The notes below the pieces were generated by a model. It saw only the letters and a list, made by a program, of their open reading frames with translations, did no database searches and had not been told where the DNA came from. A DNA stretch of 64,000 nucleotides from JAUILH01 sp964230215 (GTDB lineage Bacteria > Bacteroidota > Bacteroidia > Flavobacteriales_D > JAUILH01). Location: contig CAXRGQ010000008.1 in the NCBI GenBank assembly GCA_964230215.1, positions 248,001-312,000 of the forward strand, given 5' to 3'. A program made the position numbers and the translations under genes. This document shows, piece after piece, positions 42,367 through 50,612 of the stretch (its first letter is position 1; each line of letters begins with the position of its first letter).

Positions 42367-44058
42367 ATGAGAACTCGAAAAATTGCAGGATTAGCTGCTT
42401 TGGCTATTACAGGAGGATTAATCTCTTCGTGTGATTTGTTAAAGGATGTAACGTATGAAGTTACCCCTTGTCCGTTGGAAGCACACGGAGATTCAGTTGA
42501 GGTAACAATTAATGCTACCATTGCTGAAAAAGGAATGAACAAGAAAGCATATGTTGAATTTACGCCAATGATTGGTGATACAAAACTTAAAATGGTTGCG
42601 TATCAAGGTGAGAAAGCCACTGGTAACGGGAAAGTAATTCCTAAGTCTGGAGGTAAAATTTCTTACACTGACAAAGTTGCGTATAAAGATGCGTATGAAA
42701 ACACTGAACTTAAGATTCAAATCGTTGGATCGAAAGGTGAAGGTGGAAAAGAAAAATTGAATGAAGTAACGGATCCTTTATGTTTAGGAACTATCATTAC
42801 TTCTAAGCGTGTAAGCGTTGATGCGAAAGTTGTTGCTGGTGCAGATGAGTTCCAAAGACCAACTGAGCACGATACTGCTTGTATGATTAATTACCTTAAG
42901 AATAGACATGAGGTAAGAGCTTCTGAGCTTAGACAAGATGATATCAAGGCAATTGAGTCATTTATTGATTGGGCGATGGGTAATCCAAAGATCGAAATGA
43001 TGCACATTGATGCTGAAGGTCATGCGTCTCCTGAAGGTGAAGAGGACAAGAACAACACACTTTCTGAGAACAGATCTAAGTCTGGTATGGCTGCAATGAT
43101 CAAAATCATGAAGAAGAAGAAGTTTGAAGCTGGAACTGAAGAAGGTTTCTACAAGCCAAAAGCTTACGGTGAGGACGTAGAAGGGTTTAAGAAATTAGTT
43201 GCTGAGTCTGATATTGAAGACAAGAACACAATCTTAAGCATCATTAAGAACTACAGTGATAATGCGGATCAGGAAATTAAAAACCTATCTAAAACATACG
43301 CTGAGTTAGAGAAGAACATCCTTCCACAGTTACGTAGAACACGTCTTAACGTTCACTATAAAGATTTAGGTCTTACAGATGAGGAGTTAAAAGCGGTTTC
43401 TAAGTCTGATCCAGATTCATTACATGAAGAGCAATTATTATTCACTGCTACTTTAGTGGATGATTTAAATGAGAAGCTAAGATTATACAATGAAGTTGTT
43501 AGACAGTACCCTGAAGATTGGAGAGGTCACAACAACGCTGGATATATCTTATTTATGCAAGGTAAAGTTTCTGACGCTGAAGCTGCATTCCAAAAAGCTG
43601 CTGAGAAAGAAGAAAACGCTATCGTTAAGAATAACTTAGGTGCTGTAGCATTAGTACAAGGAGACAGAAGAAAAGCAATGGACTTGTTTTCACAAGCTAC
43701 ATCTGCTGGATCTGAAGTAAGCTACAACATGGGTGTTGTTAACATCATGGATGGTAAGTACTCTGAAGCTGTAACTAACTTTGGTTCTGATGCTTCTTAC
43801 AACAAAGCGTTAGCACAGATCTTAAACGGTGACACTGGTTCTGCTGGTAACACTGTTGATGCTTCTGACGATAAAGAAACTGCAAGAGGTTACTACCTAA
43901 AAGCAGTTATCGGAGCTAGAACTAAGAATCAGGATATGATGATCAACAATCTTAAATCAGCCATCGCTAAAGACTCAGCTCTTAAAGCACAAGCTGCTAA
44001 GGACATGGAGTTCTACGATTGGTTTGAGAATGATGTATTCAAATCAGCGATTCAGTAA
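42367..44058 (+). CDS. OmpA-like / TPR lipoprotein, probably highly expressed
   Basis: 563 residues with a lipoprotein signal (MRTRKIAGLAALAITGGLISSC, split here as MRTRKIAGLAALAIT and GGLISSC; Cys22). Residues ~25-150 are a beta-rich domain. Residues ~175-330 contain an OmpA-C-like signature (IDAEGHASPEGEEDKNNTLS, ENRSKSG), suggesting peptidoglycan binding. Residues ~365-560 are TPR units (YPEDWRGHNNAGYILFMQGK, VSDAEAAFQKAAEKEENA, VKNNLGAVALVQGDRRKAMD). Codon choice is narrower than in neighbouring genes (GCT, AAC, GGT preferred), as in abundant proteins. Likely an outer-membrane/peptidoglycan linker. It has its own terminator. Confidence 0.85.
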   Translation: MRTRKIAGLAALAITGGLISSCDLLKDVTYEVTPCPLEAHGDSVEVTINATIAEKGMNKKAYVEFTPMIGDTKLKMVAYQGEKATGNGKVIPKSGGKISYTDKVAYKDAYENTELKIQIVGSKGEGGKEKLNEVTDPLCLGTIITSKRVSVDAKVVAGADEFQRPTEHDTACMINYLKNRHEVRASELRQDDIKAIESFIDWAMGNPKIEMMHIDAEGHASPEGEEDKNNTLSENRSKSGMAAMIKIMKKKKFEAGTEEGFYKPKAYGEDVEGFKKLVAESDIEDKNTILSIIKNYSDNADQEIKNLSKTYAELEKNILPQLRRTRLNVHYKDLGLTDEELKAVSKSDPDSLHEEQLLFTATLVDDLNEKLRLYNEVVRQYPEDWRGHNNAGYILFMQGKVSDAEAAFQKAAEKEENAIVKNNLGAVALVQGDRRKAMDLFSQATSAGSEVSYNMGVVNIMDGKYSEAVTNFGSDASYNKALAQILNGDTGSAGNTVDASDDKETARGYYLKAVIGARTKNQDMMINNLKSAIAKDSALKAQAAKDMEFYDWFENDVFKSAIQ

Positions 44059-44087
44059 AAATTAGAGTTTTCTATTAACTATATAAA

Positions 44088-44118
44088 AGAGGGGCTAACA
44101 TTGTTAGCCCCTTTTTTG
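44088..44118 (+). terminator. Rho-independent terminator after the OmpA/TPR lipoprotein gene
   Basis: GGGGCTAAC (44091-44099) and GTTAGCCCC (44103-44111) form a perfect nine-base stem with a three-base loop, then TTTTTT. Confidence 0.95.
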
Positions 44119-44200
44119 TTGCCAATTTTCTGCTAACTATCATATCGCAAGCTGACGATTTTCATTATACTACACAGAATCTTAACCCATATTTGTACTT

Positions 44201-45100
44201 ATGAATACTGTCGCAATACTAGGATTTGGAAATGTCGGTCGGGCACTGGCATTTAGGTTACTTGAAAAACACTACCAAGTGGATCATATTGTAATAATTG
44301 ATCCTGAACCATCTATAGTTGGAGCATACATAGATATGCATCATGCAGCTCAGCTTCAAGATTGTAGTCTCTCTATTAATGATATGGACAAATTTGCGGA
44401 AGCAGATTTTATATTCCATTGCGCTGGAGCTTCTGTACCTGCCACAGGAGATAGAATGCATGTTGCCGCTGAGAATGCCCGTATAACAGAAATGATATTT
44501 AACCATTACAAAACGAAAGATACGGCACGTATTATAGTCATTTCAAACCCCGTTGATCTAATAACCTACTTTGCTCAGAAAGCTAGTGGATTACCTTCAA
44601 AAAATGTTGTGGGCACAGGGACATTATTAGATACTATGCGCTTAAACGCAATGCTCAAACAAAAGTACTTTCCCAAGCCAAAAGGTCTTATTCTGGGAGA
44701 ACATGGAAGTACTATGTTTATATCGAATTCGTACTCTAGAACTAACGGCAAACTACTGACTGAGGCAATGACTGCTGAAGAAATCTCATCTGTAATGGAA
44801 GAGGTGAAGAACGCCGCTAAAACGATAAAGAAAACCCAAGAAGCTACAATATACGGAGTAGTGGAAGCAGCTCTACATATCTACCTTGCACTAATGAATG
44901 ATCATGATGCGCTTATGCCGGTTTCGTGCACGACCGTATTTAGTGAAAATGGAGTAAATCATGAGGTTTGTATTAGCCAGCTTTGTAAAGTGAATAAGTT
45001 TGGTGTTCAGCCGCTCTCTATGGAACTCGATAGTCACGATAAGGAAATGTATCTGTCATCGCTTAAAACGATTAAACAGGTGATTACAAGCATAGCTTAA
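44201..45100 (+). CDS. Lactate/malate dehydrogenase family protein
   Basis: 299 residues, NAD-type Rossmann enzyme. Nucleotide-binding VAILGFGNVGRALAF; acidic beta2 end VIIDPEP; SNPVDLITY; TGTLLDTMRL with catalytic Asp and Arg; catalytic His in GEHGST. The substrate-selecting position (Gln in LDH, Arg in MDH) aligns to Val in CAGASVPATGDR, so neither activity is safely assigned. The downstream dicarboxylate symporter, coupled by TAATG, suggests malate or a related 2-hydroxy acid. A second, ordinary MDH may exist elsewhere. Confidence 0.85.
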   Translation: MNTVAILGFGNVGRALAFRLLEKHYQVDHIVIIDPEPSIVGAYIDMHHAAQLQDCSLSINDMDKFAEADFIFHCAGASVPATGDRMHVAAENARITEMIFNHYKTKDTARIIVISNPVDLITYFAQKASGLPSKNVVGTGTLLDTMRLNAMLKQKYFPKPKGLILGEHGSTMFISNSYSRTNGKLLTEAMTAEEISSVMEEVKNAAKTIKKTQEATIYGVVEAALHIYLALMNDHDALMPVSCTTVFSENGVNHEVCISQLCKVNKFGVQPLSMELDSHDKEMYLSSLKTIKQVITSIA

Positions 45101-46410
45101 TGGAATTAAGAACCTTAAAGTCGCTCAATCATTATCTTGCTCAGCTCCTCGAGAAAAAACTATGGGCAAGGGTGTTATTTGCCATGGCACTCGGGATTGG
45201 GCTTGGACTCTTGTTAATGCCAGAGAATGGTTTTGTTAGGGCTGGTCTTTCCGAATCTATTGGTGAATGGCTAGCACTTCCAGGAAAGCTCTTTTTACGT
45301 CTCGTGCAAATGATTATGATTCCCCTGATCTTTGCTAGTATAATTACAGGGTTAAGCAGTATTGAGGGTGGCGCCACACTCAGGAAGCTGGGCAGTAGAC
45401 TGGGTATTTACTTTATAATAACCACCTTCATCTCAATTACCATTGGTATTACATTGGCAGTTCTTATTCAGCCAGGTAAGTATATGCATTCGGAGGATTA
45501 CGCAGTACATGATTCAAGTGTAGAGGTATTGGAACAAGACCAACTCAGTATGCCCGACAGAATCTCTGATATACTTCCAGCTAACCCGTTGGAAAGCATG
45601 TTGTCGGGAGAAATGCTGGCGATAGTTGTTTTTACCATAATTATTGGTTTAGCGATAATGCAGCTGAAACCAGAGATGAAAAACCCAATGCTTAATATGC
45701 TTGGGGCAATGCAGGAAATCTGTATGACCGTGGTTAAATGGGCAATGAAATTAGTTCCTTATGCCGTATTTGGATTGATGGCTCAGTTAGTGTCGAGTAT
45801 CGGGATTGATGGTATGAAGGGCATTGGTGTTTACGTGGGCACAGTGCTATTGGCCTTAGTTATTTTGCTGATTGTATACCTGATTATAGTACGTGTTTTT
45901 GGTGGTTTAAAGCCAGGAACGTTTCTTTCTAAAATTAAAGATGCTCAGTTATTGGCTTTCTCCACCACTAGTTCTGCTGCGGTAATGCCGTTATCAATAA
46001 AAACAGCACAAGATGAATTAGGCGTAAGCAAAGGCATTAGCAACTTTGTTATTCCAATTGGCGCCACCATTAATATGGACGGTACTGCCGTGTACCAGGC
46101 AATCAGTACACTTTTTATAGCCCAGGTTTATGGAATAGTGTTGGATATTGATACCATATTGCTCATTATGATGACTTTAGTCTCCGCGTCTATCGGTACA
46201 CCAGCAATTCCGGGAGGAGGTGTAGTCATTCTGGCAAGTGTACTTCAAGGAGCAGGTATTCCAACGGAAGGGGTCATGCTTATTATAGGGGTAGAACGTA
46301 TACTTGGGATGTTCAGAACTGTTACCAATGTAACGGGTGATCTTACTGCGTGTGTGGTGTTTAACCGTTTTGGAAGCTCAGAGGAATCTCCTCAAGCTAG
46401 TCCTAATTAG
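45100..46410 (+). CDS. Dicarboxylate/amino acid:cation symporter (DAACS, GltP/DctA type)
   Basis: 436 residues, glutamate-transporter fold. Helical hairpin and substrate motifs: AFSTTSSAAVMPLSIKTAQD (HP1 serine-rich), IPIGATINMDGTAVYQAIST (TM7 NMDGT), SIGTPAIPGGGVVILASVLQ (HP2), and GMFRTVTNVTGDLTACVVFN (TM8 with the Asp and Asn that bind substrate). It imports C4-dicarboxylates or acidic amino acids with Na+ or H+. The one-base overlap with the dehydrogenase gene links it to that enzyme. It overlaps the convergent SRPBCC gene by eight bases. Confidence 0.94.
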   Translation: MELRTLKSLNHYLAQLLEKKLWARVLFAMALGIGLGLLLMPENGFVRAGLSESIGEWLALPGKLFLRLVQMIMIPLIFASIITGLSSIEGGATLRKLGSRLGIYFIITTFISITIGITLAVLIQPGKYMHSEDYAVHDSSVEVLEQDQLSMPDRISDILPANPLESMLSGEMLAIVVFTIIIGLAIMQLKPEMKNPMLNMLGAMQEICMTVVKWAMKLVPYAVFGLMAQLVSSIGIDGMKGIGVYVGTVLLALVILLIVYLIIVRVFGGLKPGTFLSKIKDAQLLAFSTTSSAAVMPLSIKTAQDELGVSKGISNFVIPIGATINMDGTAVYQAISTLFIAQVYGIVLDIDTILLIMMTLVSASIGTPAIPGGGVVILASVLQGAGIPTEGVMLIIGVERILGMFRTVTNVTGDLTACVVFNRFGSSEESPQASPN

Positions 46411-46825
46411 CTTCAATATATCTCTTTAACGCAAGATTCATCTCCTCGAATTTAGGAACGATATCTCTGTTGAGTGATTTTCGCATAAAGGGTACAAGAA
46501 TTCCTTTAAAGTCTTCGTAGTGCTTAAACAAGACACGATTATCATCTAGTTTTACGATTTCAAATTGATGTTTGCCATCAAATAGTCCAGGGAATAGGAA
46601 ACGGCCCAACCACACGAGCTTCTTGTTGACATCTACCGTAAGCACTTTTGGCTTAAATCCCATGTCATTAATCGTAATGTCAAGCTTAGTACCCTTAACA
46701 AAACGCCCTTTTTTAACCTTGAATAGAGAGTTCCACTCTTCATGTTTCGAAATGTCCGTAAGTACGTTCCATACCTTCTCTGCATTCGCATTAATTTCAA
46801 TCTCAGTGTAAATTTTTGTTGCCAT
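46403..46825 (-). CDS. SRPBCC (Bet v 1/START-like) domain protein
   Basis: 140 residues, one hydrophobic-ligand-binding helix-grip fold: ATKIYTEIEINANAEKVWNV, LTDISKHEEWNSLFKVKKGR, GTKLDITINDMGFKPKV, HQFEIVKLDDNRVLFKHYED, FMRKSLNRDIVPKFEEMN. The ligand is unknown. The ATG at 46825 (MATKIY) is standard for the family. A Crp/Fnr-like palindrome sits about 52 bases upstream, next to the Crp/Fnr gene, so the regulator probably acts on this gene. Confidence 0.9.
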   Translation of the reverse strand: MATKIYTEIEINANAEKVWNVLTDISKHEEWNSLFKVKKGRFVKGTKLDITINDMGFKPKVLTVDVNKKLVWLGRFLFPGLFDGKHQFEIVKLDDNRVLFKHYEDFKGILVPFMRKSLNRDIVPKFEEMNLALKRYIEAN

Positions 46826-46840
46826 AAGTATTGTTTTAGG

Positions 46841-46885
46841 CAAAGTAATTAGATTGAAATCGGCTTACTCTTGACAAATGTCAAG
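46841..46885 (-). promoter_or_regulatory. SRPBCC promoter with Crp/Fnr-type operator
   Basis: The palindrome CTTGACA-AA-TGTCAAG at 46870-46885 contains TTGAC-N4-GTCAA, the Fnr-class pattern. The minus strand has TTACTTTG (46841-46848), one base off TAnnTTTG. The palindrome centre (46877.5) is about 40 bases from the inferred transcription start near 46838. The operator overlaps the stop codon of the upstream Crp/Fnr gene. Confidence 0.6.
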
Positions 46886-47447
46886 AAACACTTTTTTTGC
46901 GCATTCTGCTGAACGTCTCGGCACTCATGCCTATCATAGACGCTAGGTATTGTTGTGGGATATGTTGAATAAGGTCTGGTCTATTTTCAACAAGAAATTG
47001 ATAGCGATCTGCCGCTGGCTGTGATATTAGCTGATATACACGTTCTTCAATTGAAATGAAACATTTCGCCATAAATGCTTTTTCGATTGATGGCCATTCC
47101 TTAATTGATTGCTGCATTTTGAAGTAGTCGCTCTGCGATAAACTTAAAAGTTCGACATTCGATAGAGCTTCAATGTTCCAACGTGCTGGTGCGTCAAACA
47201 GAATAGCGTTTAAATCACAGATTATTTCACCAGGTGATGAGACCCATTGTGTTACTTCATGTTTTAAGTCTTGGCGATATACTCTCAGATACCCTGATAA
47301 TACAAAACTAAGTTTACAGTGATTCTGACCAATTGAGGTATGCATTTCACCTTTTTCTAAAGTTTCCGCTTTGAAATAATCAAGGAGCCTAGAGCTTATC
47401 TCTTGTGAGGTGTTAAAATGACTTTGAATTATTTCATACGGGTTCAT
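46881..47447 (-). CDS. Crp/Fnr-family transcriptional regulator
   Basis: 188 residues. N-terminal cyclic-nucleotide-binding fold (EKGEMHTSIGQNHCKLSFVL, SGYLRVYRQ, SSPGEIICDLNAILFDAPAR), C-terminal helix-turn-helix HIPQQYLASMIGMSAETFSR, MRKK. It lacks an N-terminal Cys cluster for an Fe-S sensor, and the cAMP-contacting Arg is not evident, so the ligand is unknown. The ATG at 47447 is the usual MNP.. start. It lies upstream of the SRPBCC gene, separated by a palindrome resembling its own family's operator. Confidence 0.9.
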   Translation of the reverse strand: MNPYEIIQSHFNTSQEISSRLLDYFKAETLEKGEMHTSIGQNHCKLSFVLSGYLRVYRQDLKHEVTQWVSSPGEIICDLNAILFDAPARWNIEALSNVELLSLSQSDYFKMQQSIKEWPSIEKAFMAKCFISIEERVYQLISQPAADRYQFLVENRPDLIQHIPQQYLASMIGMSAETFSRMRKKSVS

Positions 47448-47487
47448 ACACAAATATGCATCAGAATGGGGAGAACTGCAACAGTGA

Positions 47488-47895
47488 CTACAAATAGTCT
47501 AAAACTGCCTGCTTAATTTCAGCTGTTGTAATAGGTTGATTTTGGCTGGTAATTTCTTTTTTGAATTCACCGTCCTCATAGATCCAAATTTGTGGGAAAT
47601 AGCTCACTCCCTCAGCGTCAAATACGGACTCATAATCTACGTGATCAATCTCTCCGAAAAAGGCAGCGCTTAAATCGGCATCTTCTGCGGCCTCTTCAAT
47701 GTGAGGTCTCTGTGCATGGCAAATTGTACACCACTCAGCATGAAAAAACACAACGCTAATTCCACTACCATCCTTAACTTCTGATTGAAAGGATTGCGCT
47801 GTAAGCACTTGAAGACTTCCACTTGGCATAGGACCTTCATCTTTTTTACATGACATGAGGAGTAGTGGGAATAGAAGAAAAATAAGGTATTTCAT
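47488..47895 (-). CDS. Thioredoxin-fold lipoprotein
   Basis: 135 residues. Lipoprotein signal MKYLIFLLFPLLLMSC (Cys16). Thioredoxin fold with active site VVFFHAEWCTICHAQRPHIE (CTIC) and cis-Pro in VSYFPQIWIYEDG. Expected periplasmic-side thiol oxidoreductase. It lies 40 bases upstream of the Crp/Fnr gene on the same strand. Confidence 0.9.
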   Translation of the reverse strand: MKYLIFLLFPLLLMSCKKDEGPMPSGSLQVLTAQSFQSEVKDGSGISVVFFHAEWCTICHAQRPHIEEAAEDADLSAAFFGEIDHVDYESVFDAEGVSYFPQIWIYEDGEFKKEITSQNQPITTAEIKQAVLDYL

Positions 47896-47982
47896 AAGTG
47901 TAAAATAAACTAAGAATCTAATACAAGGGTAGTTATATCACGTTATTTCTTACGGATTATTGTACTACGACTGGCAGCTCAA

Positions 47983-48525
47983 TTAATATACATTAAAGAG
48001 TAATGCCTTGTTCTCAATCTTTTTGGCTAAAATTCGATCAAAAAGAAACAGAAAAGCTCCTTGTGTTATTATCGAGATACCGTATCCCTGGGAAATTTTA
48101 GGAGATTTGGTTCTATCACTTAATGCCCACAATGCACCCCCAGCAGCCATGTAGCCAAGATCGAGATAGCTGTTTATGCGCAATATTTTGATTTGTTTTT
48201 GAATATCTGAAGGGAAATAATCGGGTTTAAAACTGTTCATTTTTTTGCGCGCGGTAAAGTATCCTATTACACCCAGGCCAAGGTTTACCGTGTTCCATAA
48301 GCCATTCATTTGATGGAAAGAGCTTGTAGCACCTGTCGTATTGGATGTTAGATAAAAACCAGAACCAATATTAATAGCTGCCCATGAGCTAAGCATAAAC
48401 ATACCTTTTTTAGTAGTTTCCCATGCGTGCACATGTTTCAACGAATCTGATGGTACTGTGCTTATAGACTGACCGCTTGCTACAAACAGTTGGCTAACTA
48501 ATAATATTGATAGAATCCATCGCAT
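47983..48525 (-). CDS. Hypothetical membrane protein (DUF6992-like)
   Basis: 180 residues: signal peptide MRWILSILLVSQLFVASG-QS and about four hydrophobic segments (KKGMFMLSSWAAINIGSGFY, MNGLWNTVNLGLGVIGYF, SYLDLGYMAAGGALWALSD, GYGISIITQGAFLFLFDRIL). MNGLWNTVNL and the DxGY pattern recall the DUF6992 family; this is from memory and not certain. Function unknown. Confidence 0.65.
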   Translation of the reverse strand: MRWILSILLVSQLFVASGQSISTVPSDSLKHVHAWETTKKGMFMLSSWAAINIGSGFYLTSNTTGATSSFHQMNGLWNTVNLGLGVIGYFTARKKMNSFKPDYFPSDIQKQIKILRINSYLDLGYMAAGGALWALSDRTKSPKISQGYGISIITQGAFLFLFDRILAKKIENKALLFNVY

Positions 48526-48557
48526 CTATCAAATTTACTAATAGTTAAGCTACAAAG

Positions 48558-49628
48558 TTAGACTAACTCCTTCTTGTATACAGTCTGTGTTGGGAAAGCA
48601 AACTCTAATCCTGCAGCGTTAAATCTTCTCAGAACTTCTAAGTTGATTTTAGTTTGAGCAGTAGGAATATCTGCTTCTTTTCGGATATAATACACAAAAC
48701 AAATACCTAGTGAGAAATCTCCGTAGGTATCGAATAATGTCCAAGTGTCTTTCGTTACTATATCTTTGTTGTCTTCAAGAATTTGCATTAAGATAGCTAT
48801 AGCTTCATCTATCTGATCTGGTGTGGTATCATAAGTTAAACCTAGGTTCAGTGCTACTTTTCTAGTAGGCTCTGCAGAGATGTTTTCGATACAATTGTCC
48901 GCAAAGAATGAGTTAGGAATAGTAACTAGGCGACCATCCAATTTAGTTAGACGTGTATTTCTTAATCCAATCTCTTTAATGATACCGTCGTAGCCATTGA
49001 TGATAATTCTATCTCCCATCTTAAAGGGCTTATCAACGAAAATGATGATTCCTCCAAAAATGTTTTTTACCGTGTCTTGAGCTGCTAATGCTAGGGCTAA
49101 ACCACCAATTCCAAGACCAGCTAGTAGTGCGCCTACATTGTAACCTGCGTTGTTAAGCGCAACAATTATCCCTAGTGTCCAAATAATAGTGCGCATTCCC
49201 TTTCGCACGATAGGCATGATTTGATCATCTAAATTGCTATCTGATTTTTCAACTATAGGAATTAAGTACTCTTCGATTAGAGCATCCATGATTTTAGCCA
49301 AGAACCATGTTACGTTAAGAACAATCGCTATGTGGAACATGGTGGATATGAATTCATCCGCCGCAACCGTGAAGTGCAAGAGACTCAATGCATACCAAGT
49401 CATTCCTAATCCAATACCAAAAATAACCGGCCTTTCAAGGTTCTCTACCAATAAATCATCTAACCTACTTTTGGTTTTTGCGGCCAATGACTTGATGTAC
49501 TTTCCACTTAGCCAGTAAAATATCTTACCAAGAATAATCGCACCAAGTATTAGACCAAGCGCCTCAGCCCATTCCAATACGGTGTTATGATAAAACTTTT
49601 GGTCAAAAAAGGATGTTAAGATTGTCAT
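48558..49628 (-). CDS. MscS-family mechanosensitive ion channel
   Basis: 356 residues, about five N-terminal membrane helices. The pore helix and beta domain are clear: LLAGLGIGGLALALAAQDTV, KNIFGGIIIFVDKPFKMGDR, IIINGYDGIIKEIGLRNTRL. It opens on membrane tension and releases solutes during osmotic downshift. The ATG at 49628 is chosen over a TTG at 49637. Confidence 0.93.
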   Translation of the reverse strand: MTILTSFFDQKFYHNTVLEWAEALGLILGAIILGKIFYWLSGKYIKSLAAKTKSRLDDLLVENLERPVIFGIGLGMTWYALSLLHFTVAADEFISTMFHIAIVLNVTWFLAKIMDALIEEYLIPIVEKSDSNLDDQIMPIVRKGMRTIIWTLGIIVALNNAGYNVGALLAGLGIGGLALALAAQDTVKNIFGGIIIFVDKPFKMGDRIIINGYDGIIKEIGLRNTRLTKLDGRLVTIPNSFFADNCIENISAEPTRKVALNLGLTYDTTPDQIDEAIAILMQILEDNKDIVTKDTWTLFDTYGDFSLGICFVYYIRKEADIPTAQTKINLEVLRRFNAAGLEFAFPTQTVYKKELV

Positions 49629-49706
49629 AGCTAGCAATTTTGCTGCAAATATAAGAGGACTTGATTGAAGAGAAAAGACAATTAATAATTATGTGACTTG
49701 ATAGAG

Positions 49707-50405
49707 TTACAACTTATAGCTAAGCTTGGGGATAACAGATAATATGGCATACATTTCCTCGTTTTGTTTTGGATAGATTTCACTGGAATTAAAATTGAAT
49801 TTATCGAAGGTTCTGTATTCATATAGTAGCCCTATTGAAATATCCAGTTGAATATTTAAACGCTCGTTGATGGAATATCTCGGTGAGAATACTAATGATG
49901 CGTAGTGAATTGCCCGTGTATCAAGTAAATCATCGTTACTAGTATACGAATAAGTGCCTGTATGGTCACTTACGGTAATTGTTCTTATTGAATTATCTGA
50001 GTTAATTGGGATACTATGGTTAATAGCTATGCCAGCAAAAAATCCGATTCTATCCTTATTAAAAATATCTGCAAGCAACATGTATCTGATCGATATAAAT
50101 TGATTCTTTATAAACTGTTGATTATGATAACTTGTATATAGAGATGATTGAGAGCCACCATGTCTCACTCTACTTTTTCTTGTTACACTGTCTTTCGCTG
50201 AAAAATATGCTACATCAAATCCAAGTTGAATTCTGCTTTTAAGATATGCCATTCCAACGTTGGTCCTAGTATAAGTTTTTTTTAGTGCTGCTTGTGTATC
50301 ATGTTGACCACCTATACCTAAGTTAATCTCGAATTGTCCATAAGAGTTATTAAACAATGGCACAATTAAAAGTCCTAAAATAAGTATCCATGAGTAACGG
50401 GACAT
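49707..50405 (-). CDS. Outer-membrane beta-barrel-like protein, paralog A
   Basis: 232 residues, signal peptide ending SYG-Q. The mature sequence starts FEINLGIGGQHDTQAALKK and has barrel-type strands plus RVRHGGSQSSLYTSYHNQQF. It is a paralog of the protein at 51709: both begin GQ-EIN-G-G-Q, share NVG-AY/GY and (Y/H)GGS.SS. The alpha/beta hydrolase gene lies between them on the other strand. Function unknown. Confidence 0.75.
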   Translation of the reverse strand: MSRYSWILILGLLIVPLFNNSYGQFEINLGIGGQHDTQAALKKTYTRTNVGMAYLKSRIQLGFDVAYFSAKDSVTRKSRVRHGGSQSSLYTSYHNQQFIKNQFISIRYMLLADIFNKDRIGFFAGIAINHSIPINSDNSIRTITVSDHTGTYSYTSNDDLLDTRAIHYASLVFSPRYSINERLNIQLDISIGLLYEYRTFDKFNFNSSEIYPKQNEEMYAILSVIPKLSYKL

Positions 50406-50565
50406 CACAAGCTAATTAATGTCATACAAGTTAAGTCATATCTAACTGCAATGCAATTTATTAGATAGCAGATTAGCTATGTTAAGTCAATACAGATTTT
50501 GGTTTAAGCACATTTCATTAATTACGGAAAATCGCAAATAGACAGTTTTCACTTGTAACATTCAG

Positions 50566-50597
50566 TTGACACAAAAAGGTATGCACGCATACTTTTG
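50566..50597 (+). promoter_or_regulatory. Promoter of the secreted hydrolase gene with a palindrome over the -7
   Basis: TTG (50566-50568), a 21-base spacer and TACTTTTG (50590-50597) give a clean Bacteroidota promoter 16 bases from the ATG. The palindrome GTATGC-AC-GCATAC (50579-50592) covers the spacer and the first bases of the -7, where a repressor would block it. Confidence 0.65.
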
Positions 50598-50612
50598 AAC
50601 TATCAAAAACGA

